Shown: piece by piece, positions 1 through 7,813 of the stretch | Layout: each line of letters starts with the position of its first letter | Position numbering within the stretch: the stretch's first letter is position 1 | From: Pseudomonadota bacterium | GTDB taxonomy: Bacteria > Pseudomonadota > Gammaproteobacteria > Xanthomonadales > Xanthomonadaceae | NCBI GenBank assembly: GCA_023395465.1 | Contig: JAEWZE010000153.1 | Span: forward strand, 1-10,455 | DNA length: 10,455 nucleotides | Reading direction: 5' to 3' | Notes under the pieces: generated by a model | The model's input: the letters and a program-made list of their open reading frames with translations, nothing else | Told to the model about the DNA's origin: nothing | The model's database searches: none | Made by a program: the position numbers and the translations under genes

Positions 1-45
1 CCGCGCCCCCCCCGCCCCCGCGGGGGGGGGGCCGGCCGGTCCGGA
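1..45 (-). terminator. G/C-homopolymer hairpin after the TonB receptor stop
   Basis: Directly after the receptor stop codon (read on the minus strand) lies a run of ten C, then a short GC step, then runs of five and eight G. On the plus strand these are C6-13, C15-19 and G22-31, and positions 15-26 form a perfect palindrome. The RNA would fold into a very stable G/C stem, so a role in transcription termination is plausible. There is no U-tract, and the stem reaches the window edge, so its full extent is unknown. Long homopolymers like this are also a common place for sequencing or assembly error. Confidence 0.35.
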
Positions 46-2832
46 TCAGAACTTGTAGCGGAACCCGACCATGTACTGGCGGCCGGTGTGGGTGTAGGCG
101 ATCGGCATGTTGCGCTCGCTGTCCAGCCACAGGTCCGACCACTCGTCGGTCAGGTTGAGGCCCTCGAGCGAGACCGAGAAGTTCTCGTTGATGTTGTACG
201 ACAGCGAGGCGTCGACCGTGGTCGTCGCGGCCGCGCCTTCCATGTCGGTGCCTTCGCGGCCGGGGACCTGGTTCATGTACTCGTCGCGGTACGCCGCCGA
301 AACGCGGGCGGAGAACCGGTCGTTGTCGTAGTACAGCGTCGCGTTCCAGGCATTGTTGGACAGGCCGACCATCGGGCCCTTGGCGCTGGGCGCACCCGAC
401 GAGGACAGGTACTGGATCTCCGAATCGACGTAGGTGTAGTTGAGCTGCACACCGAAGTCGCTCCAGATCCCCGGCAGGAAGGTGAAAGGCTGCTGGTAGC
501 CGATCTCGAAACCGGTCAGTTCGCCGCCGGGAGTGTTGAGCGGCTGCTGGAACACGAACTCGTCGTCCGGCGTTACGCCCCACTCGGGCAGCAGCAGCGA
601 GGCCGGCAGGCCCGAGGTGTTGAACGGCCGGCTTTCGCGCGAGGTCTGGATGTAGCTGTCGATGTCCTTGTAGAACGCGCCCACCGAGACCAGGCCGCCG
701 TCGCCGAAGTACCACTCCAGGCCGAGGTCGAAGGTCTTGGCGCGGAAGGGCTCGACGCGCGGGTTGCCGGTGGTCACCGTGCGCGCACCGCCGGCCACGC
801 TGAAGCTGGTGCCGATGCCGAGGAAGCCGAGGTTGGGCCGCGTCATCACCTCGGCGCCCGCCACGCGCAGCAGCAGGTCGGGCGTCAGTTCGGCGACGAG
901 ATTGAACGACGGCAAGGTATCGGTGTACTTGTGGACCACCTGCCCGGGCGTGTTGATGTCGATCCAGCCGATGCTGGTCAGCTCGGTGTCCACCCGCCGC
1001 ACGCCGACGTTGCCGCGCACCGGGATCGCGCCGATGTCGAAGTTGAAGTCGCCCTGCAGGAAGAAGCCCAGGCTCTCCTCCTGGATCGCGCGGTTGTTGG
1101 CGATCGTGTTGGTCAGGTCGGTGTGGACCGCATACGGCCCGGCATTGCCGTGGATGCCCATCAGCGCCGCGAAGGCCTGTACGTCCGGCACCACCGCGCG
1201 GCCCGCGTTGCCGGCGCGGATGTTGTATTCGCGCATCAGTGACGCCAGCGTCGCATCGTCGATGGAGATGCCGGCGACCCCCTCCACGCGACCGCTGCCG
1301 GGCGTACCGCGGCCCCATTCGCGGCTCTTGTACTCGTAGCTCTTCCAGTTCACGCCGCCCTTGACCGTGAAGTACGGCGACGCCGCCCAGGACAGGTCCA
1401 TCGTCGCGGTGTCGAAGGTGTTCTCGACGTACTGCGGACGCAGCCGGATCTCGGCCAGGGTCCAGCCGGTGGGGTCGGTCGGATCGAGGTCGCCATAGTC
1501 GAACACCGGCAGCCGGTCGTTGCCGCGGTAGTCCCAGCTGTAGCCGTCCACGTTGAACTTGTCGACGATGACCGTGGTCTGGATCGGGTTGTCGTATTCG
1601 GACTGCGACATGCCCAGCAGCACGTTCATCTGCACGCTGTCGCTGAAGCCATGCTCGAGCGCTGCGGTGAGCTGGGTGAACTCCGTCGACTGTTCGTCGT
1701 AGCGGCCTTCCGAGCGGATGTCGACGTTGTCGAACACACCGTAGACCAGGTTGCCGCGGCTGTCGATCTCGCCGTCGCGGACGATGGTCTCCTGCTTGCC
1801 CGAGGCGTTGGTGCGGCTGAAGGACACCGCGTTGATGTTGTCCTGCCAGCGGTTGGCGTCGAAACGCGCGTAGAGGCCGTCGAACACCAGTTCGGTGCGC
1901 TCGCCGAGCTTGAACTGCAGCGCGCCGGTGATGCCCAGGCGCTCCTGCTCGTGGCGGTAGCTGTTGTAGCGCGGGATGCGCGGATGGTAGACGTCGGGGT
2001 CGAGCGCGGCCTGGAACGGCGAATCCTGATCGAAGAAGTTGGTGGTGCCGTTCTGCGCGGTCCACCAGCGCACCGAATCCGAACCCTCCTCGACCACGGT
2101 GCGGTCGGTGTAGGCGATCGACAGCAGCGCGCCGGCGTGGCCGTCGGCGAAGGTGTTGCTGACCAGGAACGTGCCGCGCGGGTCGTACTCTTCGGCCAGG
2201 GTGTTGTAGCCCATCTGTCCGCCGACGGCCAGGGTGAAGCCGTCGTAGTCGAACGGGCGCGCAGTGCGCAGGTCGACGGTCGCGCCGAGCGAACCCTCCT
2301 CGATCTCGGCCGCCGAGGTCTTGCGCACCACGAGCTGGGTGAACAGCTCGGACGCGAAGGTGTTGAAGTCGAAACTGCGCGCGCGGTTCACGCCGCCGGA
2401 CGTGTCGGTGCCGCCGCCCGTCGCCAGCCCTTCGATGCCGTTGATGCGCACCCGGGTGAACTGCGGGCCGAGGCCGCGCACCGAGATGTTGCGGCCCTCG
2501 CCCCCCTCGCGGGTGATCGACACGCCGGGAATGCGCTGCAGCGACTCGGCGAGGTTGAGGTCGGGGAAGTCGGCGATGTCCTCGGCGACGATCGCGTCGA
2601 CCACGCCCGCCTCGCCGCGCTTGATGTCGACCGCGCGCTCGAGGCTGGCGCGGTATCCGGTCACGACCATCGTGTCCAGGGTCTGCGCGTCCTCCTGCGG
2701 CGCGGGCGCGACGTCCGCCGCCGGCGCGGCGTCCTGCGCCACCGCCGTCAGCACCTGCGCCTGCAGTGCGAGACCGATGGACAGCGCGAGCAAGGTAACC
2801 GGTGTCTTTTTTCCGTTCGAAGCAGCTTGCAT
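46..2832 (-). CDS. TonB-dependent outer-membrane receptor, Xanthomonas/Caulobacter type
   Basis: This is a 928-residue outer-membrane active transporter that would import a substrate using energy from TonB-ExbB-ExbD. Residues 1-32 look like a signal peptide with an AVA cleavage site before Q33. A Pro/Ala-rich linker leads to a TonB box-like segment (TMVVTGY, 54-60). The plug domain follows, with hallmark strings NLAESLQRIPGVSI (93-106), GEGRNISVRGLGPQFTRVRI (111-130) and the EGSLGATVDL stretch near 179-188. The rest is a long beta-barrel ending in YKF with the terminal Phe typical of outer-membrane proteins. The plug strings match what I know of the TonB-Xanth-Caul subfamily, whose members are often tied to plant-sugar uptake. 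The start is supported by a strong Shine-Dalgarno (GGGAGGGG, complement of 2837-2844) a few bases upstream. The substrate cannot be read from the sequence. The divergent kdgK gene makes a uronate or uronate oligomer a reasonable guess only. Confidence 0.93.
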   Translation of the reverse strand: MQAASNGKKTPVTLLALSIGLALQAQVLTAVAQDAAPAADVAPAPQEDAQTLDTMVVTGYRASLERAVDIKRGEAGVVDAIVAEDIADFPDLNLAESLQRIPGVSITREGGEGRNISVRGLGPQFTRVRINGIEGLATGGGTDTSGGVNRARSFDFNTFASELFTQLVVRKTSAAEIEEGSLGATVDLRTARPFDYDGFTLAVGGQMGYNTLAEEYDPRGTFLVSNTFADGHAGALLSIAYTDRTVVEEGSDSVRWWTAQNGTTNFFDQDSPFQAALDPDVYHPRIPRYNSYRHEQERLGITGALQFKLGERTELVFDGLYARFDANRWQDNINAVSFSRTNASGKQETIVRDGEIDSRGNLVYGVFDNVDIRSEGRYDEQSTEFTQLTAALEHGFSDSVQMNVLLGMSQSEYDNPIQTTVIVDKFNVDGYSWDYRGNDRLPVFDYGDLDPTDPTGWTLAEIRLRPQYVENTFDTATMDLSWAASPYFTVKGGVNWKSYEYKSREWGRGTPGSGRVEGVAGISIDDATLASLMREYNIRAGNAGRAVVPDVQAFAALMGIHGNAGPYAVHTDLTNTIANNRAIQEESLGFFLQGDFNFDIGAIPVRGNVGVRRVDTELTSIGWIDINTPGQVVHKYTDTLPSFNLVAELTPDLLLRVAGAEVMTRPNLGFLGIGTSFSVAGGARTVTTGNPRVEPFRAKTFDLGLEWYFGDGGLVSVGAFYKDIDSYIQTSRESRPFNTSGLPASLLLPEWGVTPDDEFVFQQPLNTPGGELTGFEIGYQQPFTFLPGIWSDFGVQLNYTYVDSEIQYLSSSGAPSAKGPMVGLSNNAWNATLYYDNDRFSARVSAAYRDEYMNQVPGREGTDMEGAAATTTVDASLSYNINENFSVSLEGLNLTDEWSDLWLDSERNMPIAYTHTGRQYMVGFRYKF

Positions 2833-2885
2833 AATTCCCCTCCCGTGGTGTCAGACGTAGGCCCTGCAACGGCTGACGGTTGTAT

Positions 2886-2933
2886 GGTGTCGCTGGTCGA
2901 ATTGCCGAGCGGGCCGAATGACACCGCTGGTCA
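2886..2933. promoter_or_regulatory. Possible shared operator between receptor and kdgK
   Basis: The divergent intergenic region holds an imperfect palindrome, TGACACCGCTGGTCA (2919-2933), with TGAC/GTCA arms around a 7-bp spacer. The octamer CGCTGGTC occurs at 2891-2898 and again at 2925-2932, 34 bp apart, about three helical turns. GGTGTC (2886-2891) and GACACC (2920-2925) are also inverted copies of each other. CG-centred sites of this general kind are typical of LacI-family sugar regulators. No regulator gene is in the window and no convincing -35/-10 pair was found in either direction, so the call is tentative. Confidence 0.3.
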
Positions 2934-3024
2934 AAACTAGCAAAACCTTTCCCCGCAAGCATGCTGCGGCGCAAAAAGCCCTACCCGTCCCGGCCTCCGG
3001 GGCGCAACGCTGACAGGAGACCCC

Positions 3025-4050
3025 ATGGCCGGTCGTATCGCGTGTTTCGGTGAAATCCTGCTGCGCCTGGCGGCGCCCGGGCGCGAACTGCTGCTGCAGT
3101 CGCCCGCGCTGGAAGTACGGATTGGCGGCGCCGAGGCCAACGTCGGCGTCTCGCTGGCGCGCTTCGGCCACGAGGTGGCGATGCTGGGCACCACCGCCGA
3201 CAACGCGCTGGGCCACGCCGCCCTGGGCGAACTGCGCCGGCACGGCGTGGACACCCGCGCGGTGCGCGCGGTCGACGGCCGCATGGGCCTGTATTTCCTG
3301 GCCGCCGGCGCCGGCCACCGGCCCAGCGAGGTGCTGTACGACCGCGCCGCCTCGGCCTTCGCGCTGGCCCCGGCCGCCAGCTACGACTGGCCGACGCTGC
3401 TGGACGGGGCCGGCTGGCTGCACGTCTCCGGGGTGACCCCGGCGCTGGGCGCGGCCACCGCGACCGCGGCCACCGAGGCAGTGCGCGCGGCGGCGGCGCT
3501 GGGCGTGCGCGTCTCTTTCGACGGCAACTTCCGGCCCAAGCTGTGGGCGGCATGGGACGGGGATCCGGCGCGGATCCTGCACCCGCTGCTTGAAGGCGCG
3601 GAGATCGCCTTCGCCGACCACCGCGACGTCGACGTGGTGCTGGGCGCCGAGGGCGCCGAGCCGGACGCGCCGCATGCGCAGCGCTTCGCACGCGCGGCGC
3701 GGCGCGCCTTCGACGCCTTCCCGCGCCTGCAGCGGCTGGCCTGCACCACGCGCGCCCAGGCCAGCGTGGAGCATCACGCGCTCGGCGCGCTGATGGCCAC
3801 GCGTGGCGGCGACCTGCACCAGGTCGAGCCGCGCGAGCTGCCCGGTATCGTCGATCGCATCGGCGGCGGCGACGCGTTCGCGGCCGGCGTGCTGCACGGG
3901 CTGCTGTCGGGCTGGGACGATGCCGAAAGCCTTCGCTTCGGCCATGCCGCCGGCTGCCTCAAGCATTCGGTGCCGGGCGATTTCAACCTCTGCAATGCGC
4001 AGGACGTGATGGCGCTGGTACGCGGCGACCGCCTGGACGTGAAACGCTGA
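3025..4050 (+). CDS. kdgK: PfkB-family sugar kinase, probable 2-dehydro-3-deoxygluconate kinase
   Basis: This 341-residue cytosolic kinase most likely phosphorylates 2-keto-3-deoxygluconate with ATP to give KDPG, the step that feeds uronates such as pectin or alginate breakdown products into the Entner-Doudoroff pathway. The ribokinase/PfkB fold is shown by the GGAEANV substrate motif (34-40), DGNFRPKLW (166-174) and the C-terminal anion-hole signature DRIGGGDAFAAG (277-288), with D283 as the expected catalytic base. The GGGD form, rather than GAGD, is frequent in KdgK-like enzymes. Length is close to the family norm of a little over 300 residues. The ATG has a good Shine-Dalgarno, AGGAGA at 3015-3020. 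It is transcribed away from the TonB receptor and has no eda or uronate isomerase beside it. Another PfkB specificity, such as fructokinase-like, cannot be fully excluded. Confidence 0.85.
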   Translation: MAGRIACFGEILLRLAAPGRELLLQSPALEVRIGGAEANVGVSLARFGHEVAMLGTTADNALGHAALGELRRHGVDTRAVRAVDGRMGLYFLAAGAGHRPSEVLYDRAASAFALAPAASYDWPTLLDGAGWLHVSGVTPALGAATATAATEAVRAAAALGVRVSFDGNFRPKLWAAWDGDPARILHPLLEGAEIAFADHRDVDVVLGAEGAEPDAPHAQRFARAARRAFDAFPRLQRLACTTRAQASVEHHALGALMATRGGDLHQVEPRELPGIVDRIGGGDAFAAGVLHGLLSGWDDAESLRFGHAAGCLKHSVPGDFNLCNAQDVMALVRGDRLDVKR

Positions 4051-4069
4051 GGCGTCCGGGCACGCACTG

Positions 4070-4091
4070 CCGGCGCGCTGGCGTCCGCCGG
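4070..4091 (+). terminator. Weak GC stem after kdgK
   Basis: CCGGCG (4070-4075) and CGCCGG (4086-4091) form a 6-bp stem with a 10-nt loop 19 bp after the kdgK stop. There is no U-tract. In such GC-rich DNA a stem this short can arise by chance, so this is only a weak candidate. Confidence 0.2.
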
Positions 4092-4207
4092 ACTGCGGCG
4101 CGCGCGCCAACCGGTGCGGAAACGATAGAGGACCGCCCGATGCGGTGACCCTCAGGCGCCTGCCCGATCCAGGCGGACGATGCGCGCCGACCTGCGCGTG
4201 GCTGGCG

Positions 4208-4234
4208 GCCGCACAGGCACGAGGCCTGCGCGGC
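4208..4234 (-). terminator. Stem-loop just downstream of sppA
   Basis: GCCGCACAGGC (4208-4218) and GCCTGCGCGGC (4224-4234) form an 11-bp stem around a 5-nt loop, beginning 12 bp after the sppA stop. Read as minus-strand RNA the single non-Watson-Crick position becomes a G-U wobble, whereas in plus-strand RNA it is an A-C mismatch. The hairpin is therefore better on the strand that carries sppA. No U-rich tail follows, so it would be a non-canonical terminator or an mRNA 3'-end stabiliser. Confidence 0.45.
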
Positions 4235-4246
4235 GATCCCGCGCGC

Positions 4247-6133
4247 TCAGATCCCGCAGAAGCAGTGCGCCAGCACCGAGACCGGGGCGCCGTCGCGGGT
4301 CTGCAGCACCTGCTCCAGCACGCGCAGGTCGCGCTCGGCCTGCGGCACCGCGCTCGATAGCAGCGAGCGGGCGAACGCCGAATCCTTGATCCAGGCCTGG
4401 CCGATGCGGCCCTGCACGAAGCCCGCGAAGAGCTTCTCGAACGGCGTCGCCGCACGTTCGACGTAGCGCACGCGCCACTTGCCGGCCTCGCCCAGCCGCG
4501 CCCGTGCGGCGGCGTCGGCCACGGCGGCCTGGATCCCGCCGGCCTCATCCACCAGGCCGCGCTCCATGGCCTGCGCGCCGGTCCACACGCGGCCGCGCGC
4601 GACCTCGTCGATCTGCTCGGGGGTCCGGTTGCGGCCCTGGGCCGCGCGGGTGATGAAATCGCGGTAGCCCTTGTCGATGTAGGCCTGGATCACCTGGCCC
4701 ACTTCCGGCGACAGCGGCCGGCTGAGGTCGAAGGCGCCGGCCATGCGCGTGGTCGCCACGCCGTCGGTGTGCACGCCGATCTTCTCCAGCGCGCGCGGGA
4801 AGGTCGGGATCAGGCCGAAGATGCCGATCGAGCCGGTGATCGTGGACGGGTCGGCGTAGATGCGGTCGGCGTCCATGCTGATCCAGTAGCCGCCGGAGGC
4901 GGCCACGTCGCCGAACGACACCACCACGGGCTTGTCCGCGGCCTTGAGGCCGAGGATCTCGCGCCGGATCACTTCCGAGGCGTAGGCCGATCCGCCGGGC
5001 GAGTTGACCCGCAGCACCACCGCCTTCACGTCGTCGTCGTCGCGGGCCTCGCGCAGCAGGGCCGCGGTCGATTCGCCGCCCACCCGGCCCGGCGGCTGCC
5101 GGCCGTCGAGGATCTCGCCTTCGGCCACCACCACCGCCACCTGCGGGCGCGGATCGGCGGCGCGCGGCGGGCCGTCGGCGTGGCGCAGGTAATCGAGGTA
5201 GCCGACCTGGCGGAAGCCGCCCTGCGCATCCTCGTCCGCCTCGCCACGTTCGGCCAGCAGGTTCTCCACCTCTTCCTGCGTCTTCAGCCCGTCGACCAGC
5301 TTCTGCTGCAGCGCGTACTGCGCGGTGTCGCCGTTGGCGGCGGTGATGCCGTCGGGCAGGCTGTCGATGTCGGCCGCGAGCTTCGCGGCGGTGGTGCCGC
5401 GCAGGCGGGCGACGTCGGCCAGGTAGCGCTGCCACACGTCGCCGCGCCAGAACAGGTCGGCCTCCTTGGCTTCGGGCGAGGCGTCGTCGCGGATGAAGGG
5501 CTCGGCGGCGGACTTGTACTCGCCCACCTTGAACAGGTGCATGTCGATGCCGAGTTTGTCCTGCAGGCCTTCGCGGTAGAACTGGCGGTAGCCGCTCAGG
5601 CCCAGCAGCAGCACCTCGCCCTGCGGGTCGAGGTAGACCTCGTCGGCGTGCGCGGCCAGCAGGTACTGCGCCTGGGTGAAACGCTCGCCGAAGGCGACCA
5701 CCTGCTTGCCCGATTCGCGTAGCGCCTGGATCGCCGCGCCGATCTCGCGGATCGCGGCGAAACCGCTGAAGCCCATGCGGTCCACGCGCAGCAGCACGCG
5801 CTCGATGTTGTCGTCCTGGCGCGCGGCCTCCAGCACCTTCAGCACGTCGCGCAGCTGCACTTCCGCCGGCCCCTGGCCGAAGCTGGCCTGCAGCGAGCGG
5901 CTCATCGGATCGGAGGTGTACTGCTCCACCAGCACCGCCTCGGGCGCGAAGACCAGGGTGGTGCGCTTGTCCAGCGGCGCCAGGCCCTTGCCACCGCCCA
6001 CCACGACCGCCAGCACCAGCAGCAGCAGGAAGAAGAACAGCAGGTTGAGGATCAGCCGGCGGACGAAATTCATGCCGTCCCAGACACCGACGATGGCGCG
6101 GGCCACGGGGCCACGCGAAGGGGCTTGACTCAT
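4247..6133 (-). CDS. sppA: Signal peptide peptidase SppA, long (67K) type
   Basis: This 628-residue membrane-anchored serine protease cleaves leftover signal peptides at the periplasmic face of the inner membrane. A cytoplasmic stub is followed by one hydrophobic anchor (about 25-46), then two tandem ClpP-like S49 domains. The general base lysine is K207 in GEYKSAAEPF, and the nucleophile is S413 in AASGGYWIS. These correspond to K209 and S409 of E. coli SppA (618 residues), so the enzyme should be active. VNSPGGS (377-382 region) and TITGSIGIFG (431-440) are further family blocks. The only two cysteines are in the last five residues (CFCGI). The chosen ATG overlaps the stop of a 20-codon frame as ATGA. 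No good Shine-Dalgarno precedes it, so its translation may depend on upstream ribosomes. An internal Met21 start is possible, but the longer start fits my memory of Xanthomonas homologues. It lies 55 bp after the MATE gene and is probably co-transcribed with it. Confidence 0.95.
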   Translation of the reverse strand: MSQAPSRGPVARAIVGVWDGMNFVRRLILNLLFFFLLLLVLAVVVGGGKGLAPLDKRTTLVFAPEAVLVEQYTSDPMSRSLQASFGQGPAEVQLRDVLKVLEAARQDDNIERVLLRVDRMGFSGFAAIREIGAAIQALRESGKQVVAFGERFTQAQYLLAAHADEVYLDPQGEVLLLGLSGYRQFYREGLQDKLGIDMHLFKVGEYKSAAEPFIRDDASPEAKEADLFWRGDVWQRYLADVARLRGTTAAKLAADIDSLPDGITAANGDTAQYALQQKLVDGLKTQEEVENLLAERGEADEDAQGGFRQVGYLDYLRHADGPPRAADPRPQVAVVVAEGEILDGRQPPGRVGGESTAALLREARDDDDVKAVVLRVNSPGGSAYASEVIRREILGLKAADKPVVVSFGDVAASGGYWISMDADRIYADPSTITGSIGIFGLIPTFPRALEKIGVHTDGVATTRMAGAFDLSRPLSPEVGQVIQAYIDKGYRDFITRAAQGRNRTPEQIDEVARGRVWTGAQAMERGLVDEAGGIQAAVADAAARARLGEAGKWRVRYVERAATPFEKLFAGFVQGRIGQAWIKDSAFARSLLSSAVPQAERDLRVLEQVLQTRDGAPVSVLAHCFCGI

Positions 6134-6192
6134 TTGGGGGCTTGCTCGCTGTTCCGGATGCTCAGGGTACCCGGCACGTGCGGGGTTTTCAT
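6130..6192 (-). CDS. Possible 20-residue linker ORF between the MATE gene and sppA
   Basis: A 20-codon frame (MKTPHVPGTLSIRNSEQAPK) fills the MATE-sppA gap. Its ATG overlaps the MATE stop as ATGA (6192-6189), and its TGA overlaps the sppA start as ATGA (6133-6130). This geometry is what translational coupling would need, and sppA itself lacks a clear Shine-Dalgarno. Only a weak AAAGG sits just before its own ATG. The peptide has no recognisable domain, signal or membrane segment. It may be a non-functional coupling peptide, or the double overlap may be chance. Confidence 0.3.
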   Translation of the reverse strand: MKTPHVPGTLSIRNSEQAPK

Positions 6193-7571
6193 GCGCCTTT
6201 GGTCACCCGGCCGGGTGGCAGGGCCCCGGGCCGGCTGCTGCGCAGCAGGCGCCAGCCCATCAGCACCGCGGCCACCAGCAGGCCGGCGATCAGGCCCAGC
6301 CACATGCCCTTCGGGCCCCAGCCCAGGCCGAGGCCCAGCCCGGCGCCCAGCGGCATGCCCACGCCCCAGTAGGCGAGCGCGGCGATGAACATCGGCACGC
6401 GGGTGTCCTTGAGCCCGCGCAGGGCGCCGGCCGACAGCACCTGCACCCCGTCCGGGAACTGGAACGCCGCGGCGAACAGCAGCAGCGTCCCGGCCAGCGA
6501 GGCCACCGCCAGGTCGCGCGTGTAGATCGCGGCGATCGCGTCGTGCCAGCCCAGCAGCACCGCCGCCGACAGCGCCTGCGTGGCCAGCACCAGCACCAGC
6601 CCCGCGCAGGCGGCGCGCCGCACGCCGTGGGCGCCGCGGCCGGCGCCGATCGCATGGCCGACGCGCACGGTGGTGGCCTCGGCCAGGCCGAACGGGATCA
6701 TGAAGCACAGCGAGGCCACGTTGATCGCGATCTGGTGCGCGGCCACCTCGAGCTCGCCCAGGCGCCCGATCAGCAGCGCGGTGACCACGAACAGGCCGCC
6801 CTCCATCGCCACGGTCACGCCGATCGGCAGGCCGGTGCGCAGCAGGCTGGAGATCTCTTCCCGGCGCGGCAGGTCGAAGCGCTCGAACAGGCGCAGCGCC
6901 TCGAACCTGCGCGCCCGCGCCAGGTAGACCAGGAACCCGGCCACCTGCAGCCACATCATCGTCGCCGAGGCCAGGCCCAGGCCGCCTGCCCCCATTTCCG
7001 GGAAGCCGAACGCGCCGAAGGTCATCGCATAGCCCAGCGGCAGCAGCACCAGCAGCCCGCCGAAGCCGAAGGCCATGGTCGGCAGCGTCCAGTGCAGGCC
7101 GTCGCACAGGTAGCGCATGCACAGGTACAGGGTGAGCGCCGGAATGCCCCAGCGGATGCCGTGCAGGAAGGCCGCGGCCGTGGGCCGCACTTCCGGCGCG
7201 ATGCCCATCGGTTCGAGCGCATGCACCGACAGGCTGAGGAAGGCGAACAGCAGCAGCCCCAGCATCAGCGACAGCCACAGCGCCTGCCGGAACAGCGGCC
7301 CGACCTCGGCGCGGCGACCGGCGCCATCGAGTTGCGACACCGACGGCGGCAGCGCCATCAGCGTGCCCATCGGCACCATCATCGGCAGCCAGAACATGGC
7401 GGTGCCGACCGCGACGCCGGCCAGCGTATTGGTGCCGTGGCGGCCGGCGATGACGTTGTCGACGAAGCCGATCAGGCCGGTGGCGAGGTGGCCGGCGACC
7501 AGCGGCGCGGCGAGCACCGCGGTGGTGCGCACTTCGCCGCGGAAGCGCGCCGTCGGGGCGGGCGGAGTCAT
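6189..7571 (-). CDS. norM: MATE-family multidrug/cation antiporter, NorM type
   Basis: This 460-residue inner-membrane exporter probably expels cationic or aromatic compounds in exchange for Na+ or H+. The sequence is hydrophobic throughout and fits the twelve-helix MATE fold. The three acidic residues important in Vibrio cholerae NorM (D36, E255, D371) have counterparts here: D38 in GFVDNVIAG, E257 in AMEGGLF and D374 in FPDGVQVLSAGALRG. The frame stays open upstream to 7823, but that extension is Arg/Pro-rich and would run into the divergent gene. The Met at 7571 gives the normal MATE N-terminus, about 15 residues before the first helix. No clear Shine-Dalgarno precedes it. Its stop overlaps the ATG of a small linker ORF leading to sppA. 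The family is secure, but the transported compound and coupling ion are not. Confidence 0.92.
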   Translation of the reverse strand: MTPPAPTARFRGEVRTTAVLAAPLVAGHLATGLIGFVDNVIAGRHGTNTLAGVAVGTAMFWLPMMVPMGTLMALPPSVSQLDGAGRRAEVGPLFRQALWLSLMLGLLLFAFLSLSVHALEPMGIAPEVRPTAAAFLHGIRWGIPALTLYLCMRYLCDGLHWTLPTMAFGFGGLLVLLPLGYAMTFGAFGFPEMGAGGLGLASATMMWLQVAGFLVYLARARRFEALRLFERFDLPRREEISSLLRTGLPIGVTVAMEGGLFVVTALLIGRLGELEVAAHQIAINVASLCFMIPFGLAEATTVRVGHAIGAGRGAHGVRRAACAGLVLVLATQALSAAVLLGWHDAIAAIYTRDLAVASLAGTLLLFAAAFQFPDGVQVLSAGALRGLKDTRVPMFIAALAYWGVGMPLGAGLGLGLGWGPKGMWLGLIAGLLVAAVLMGWRLLRSSRPGALPPGRVTKGA

Positions 7572-7647
7572 GGGAATCGGGGGAGGCGCGACTGCGGCCG
7601 GCAGCGATCGAATGTCGCGCGCTGGCGCCGGGTCGGCGGCGGCCGGT

Positions 7648-7676
7648 ATCTTAACCGCCCGTCCCGTGACCGTCAT
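7648..7676 (-). promoter_or_regulatory. Candidate sigma-70 promoter for the MATE-sppA unit
   Basis: On the minus strand, ATGACG (complement of 7671-7676) and TAAGAT (complement of 7648-7653) are separated by exactly 17 bp and each matches the -35/-10 consensus at four of six positions. Transcription would begin near 7640, giving a leader of about 70 nt before the MATE start. The -10 element lies in one of the few AT-containing spots of this 242-bp divergent region. I saw no comparable pair for the DUF3667 gene on the plus strand. Confidence 0.4.
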
Positions 7677-7813
7677 GGATCGGCGCAGGCTCCGCACGGG
7701 TCCGCCGCGCCCCCGCAGGCGCGCATGTCCGTCCCGGTGGGGTCCGGGCGGTACGCCTGGCCGGCTCCGCCAACTGGAGGGCAAGGGTTGAACCTGTCGA
7801 GGACCGCAACGCC

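Noticed and set aside
2906..2934. TTGACC (complement of 2929-2934) as a -35 box for the TonB receptor
   Set aside because: At 17 bp spacing the -10 position reads CGCTCG, far from consensus, so no promoter is called.
1651..2940. A 429-codon plus-strand frame opposite the TonB receptor
   Set aside because: It is the mirror of the receptor plug and barrel codons, rich in Val/Glu/Arg/Ala, with no recognisable motif.
2851..4548. A 565-codon minus-strand frame opposite kdgK
   Set aside because: It lies antisense to a kinase with intact PfkB motifs, runs into the sppA gene, and reads as Arg/Pro/Ala-rich low-complexity sequence.
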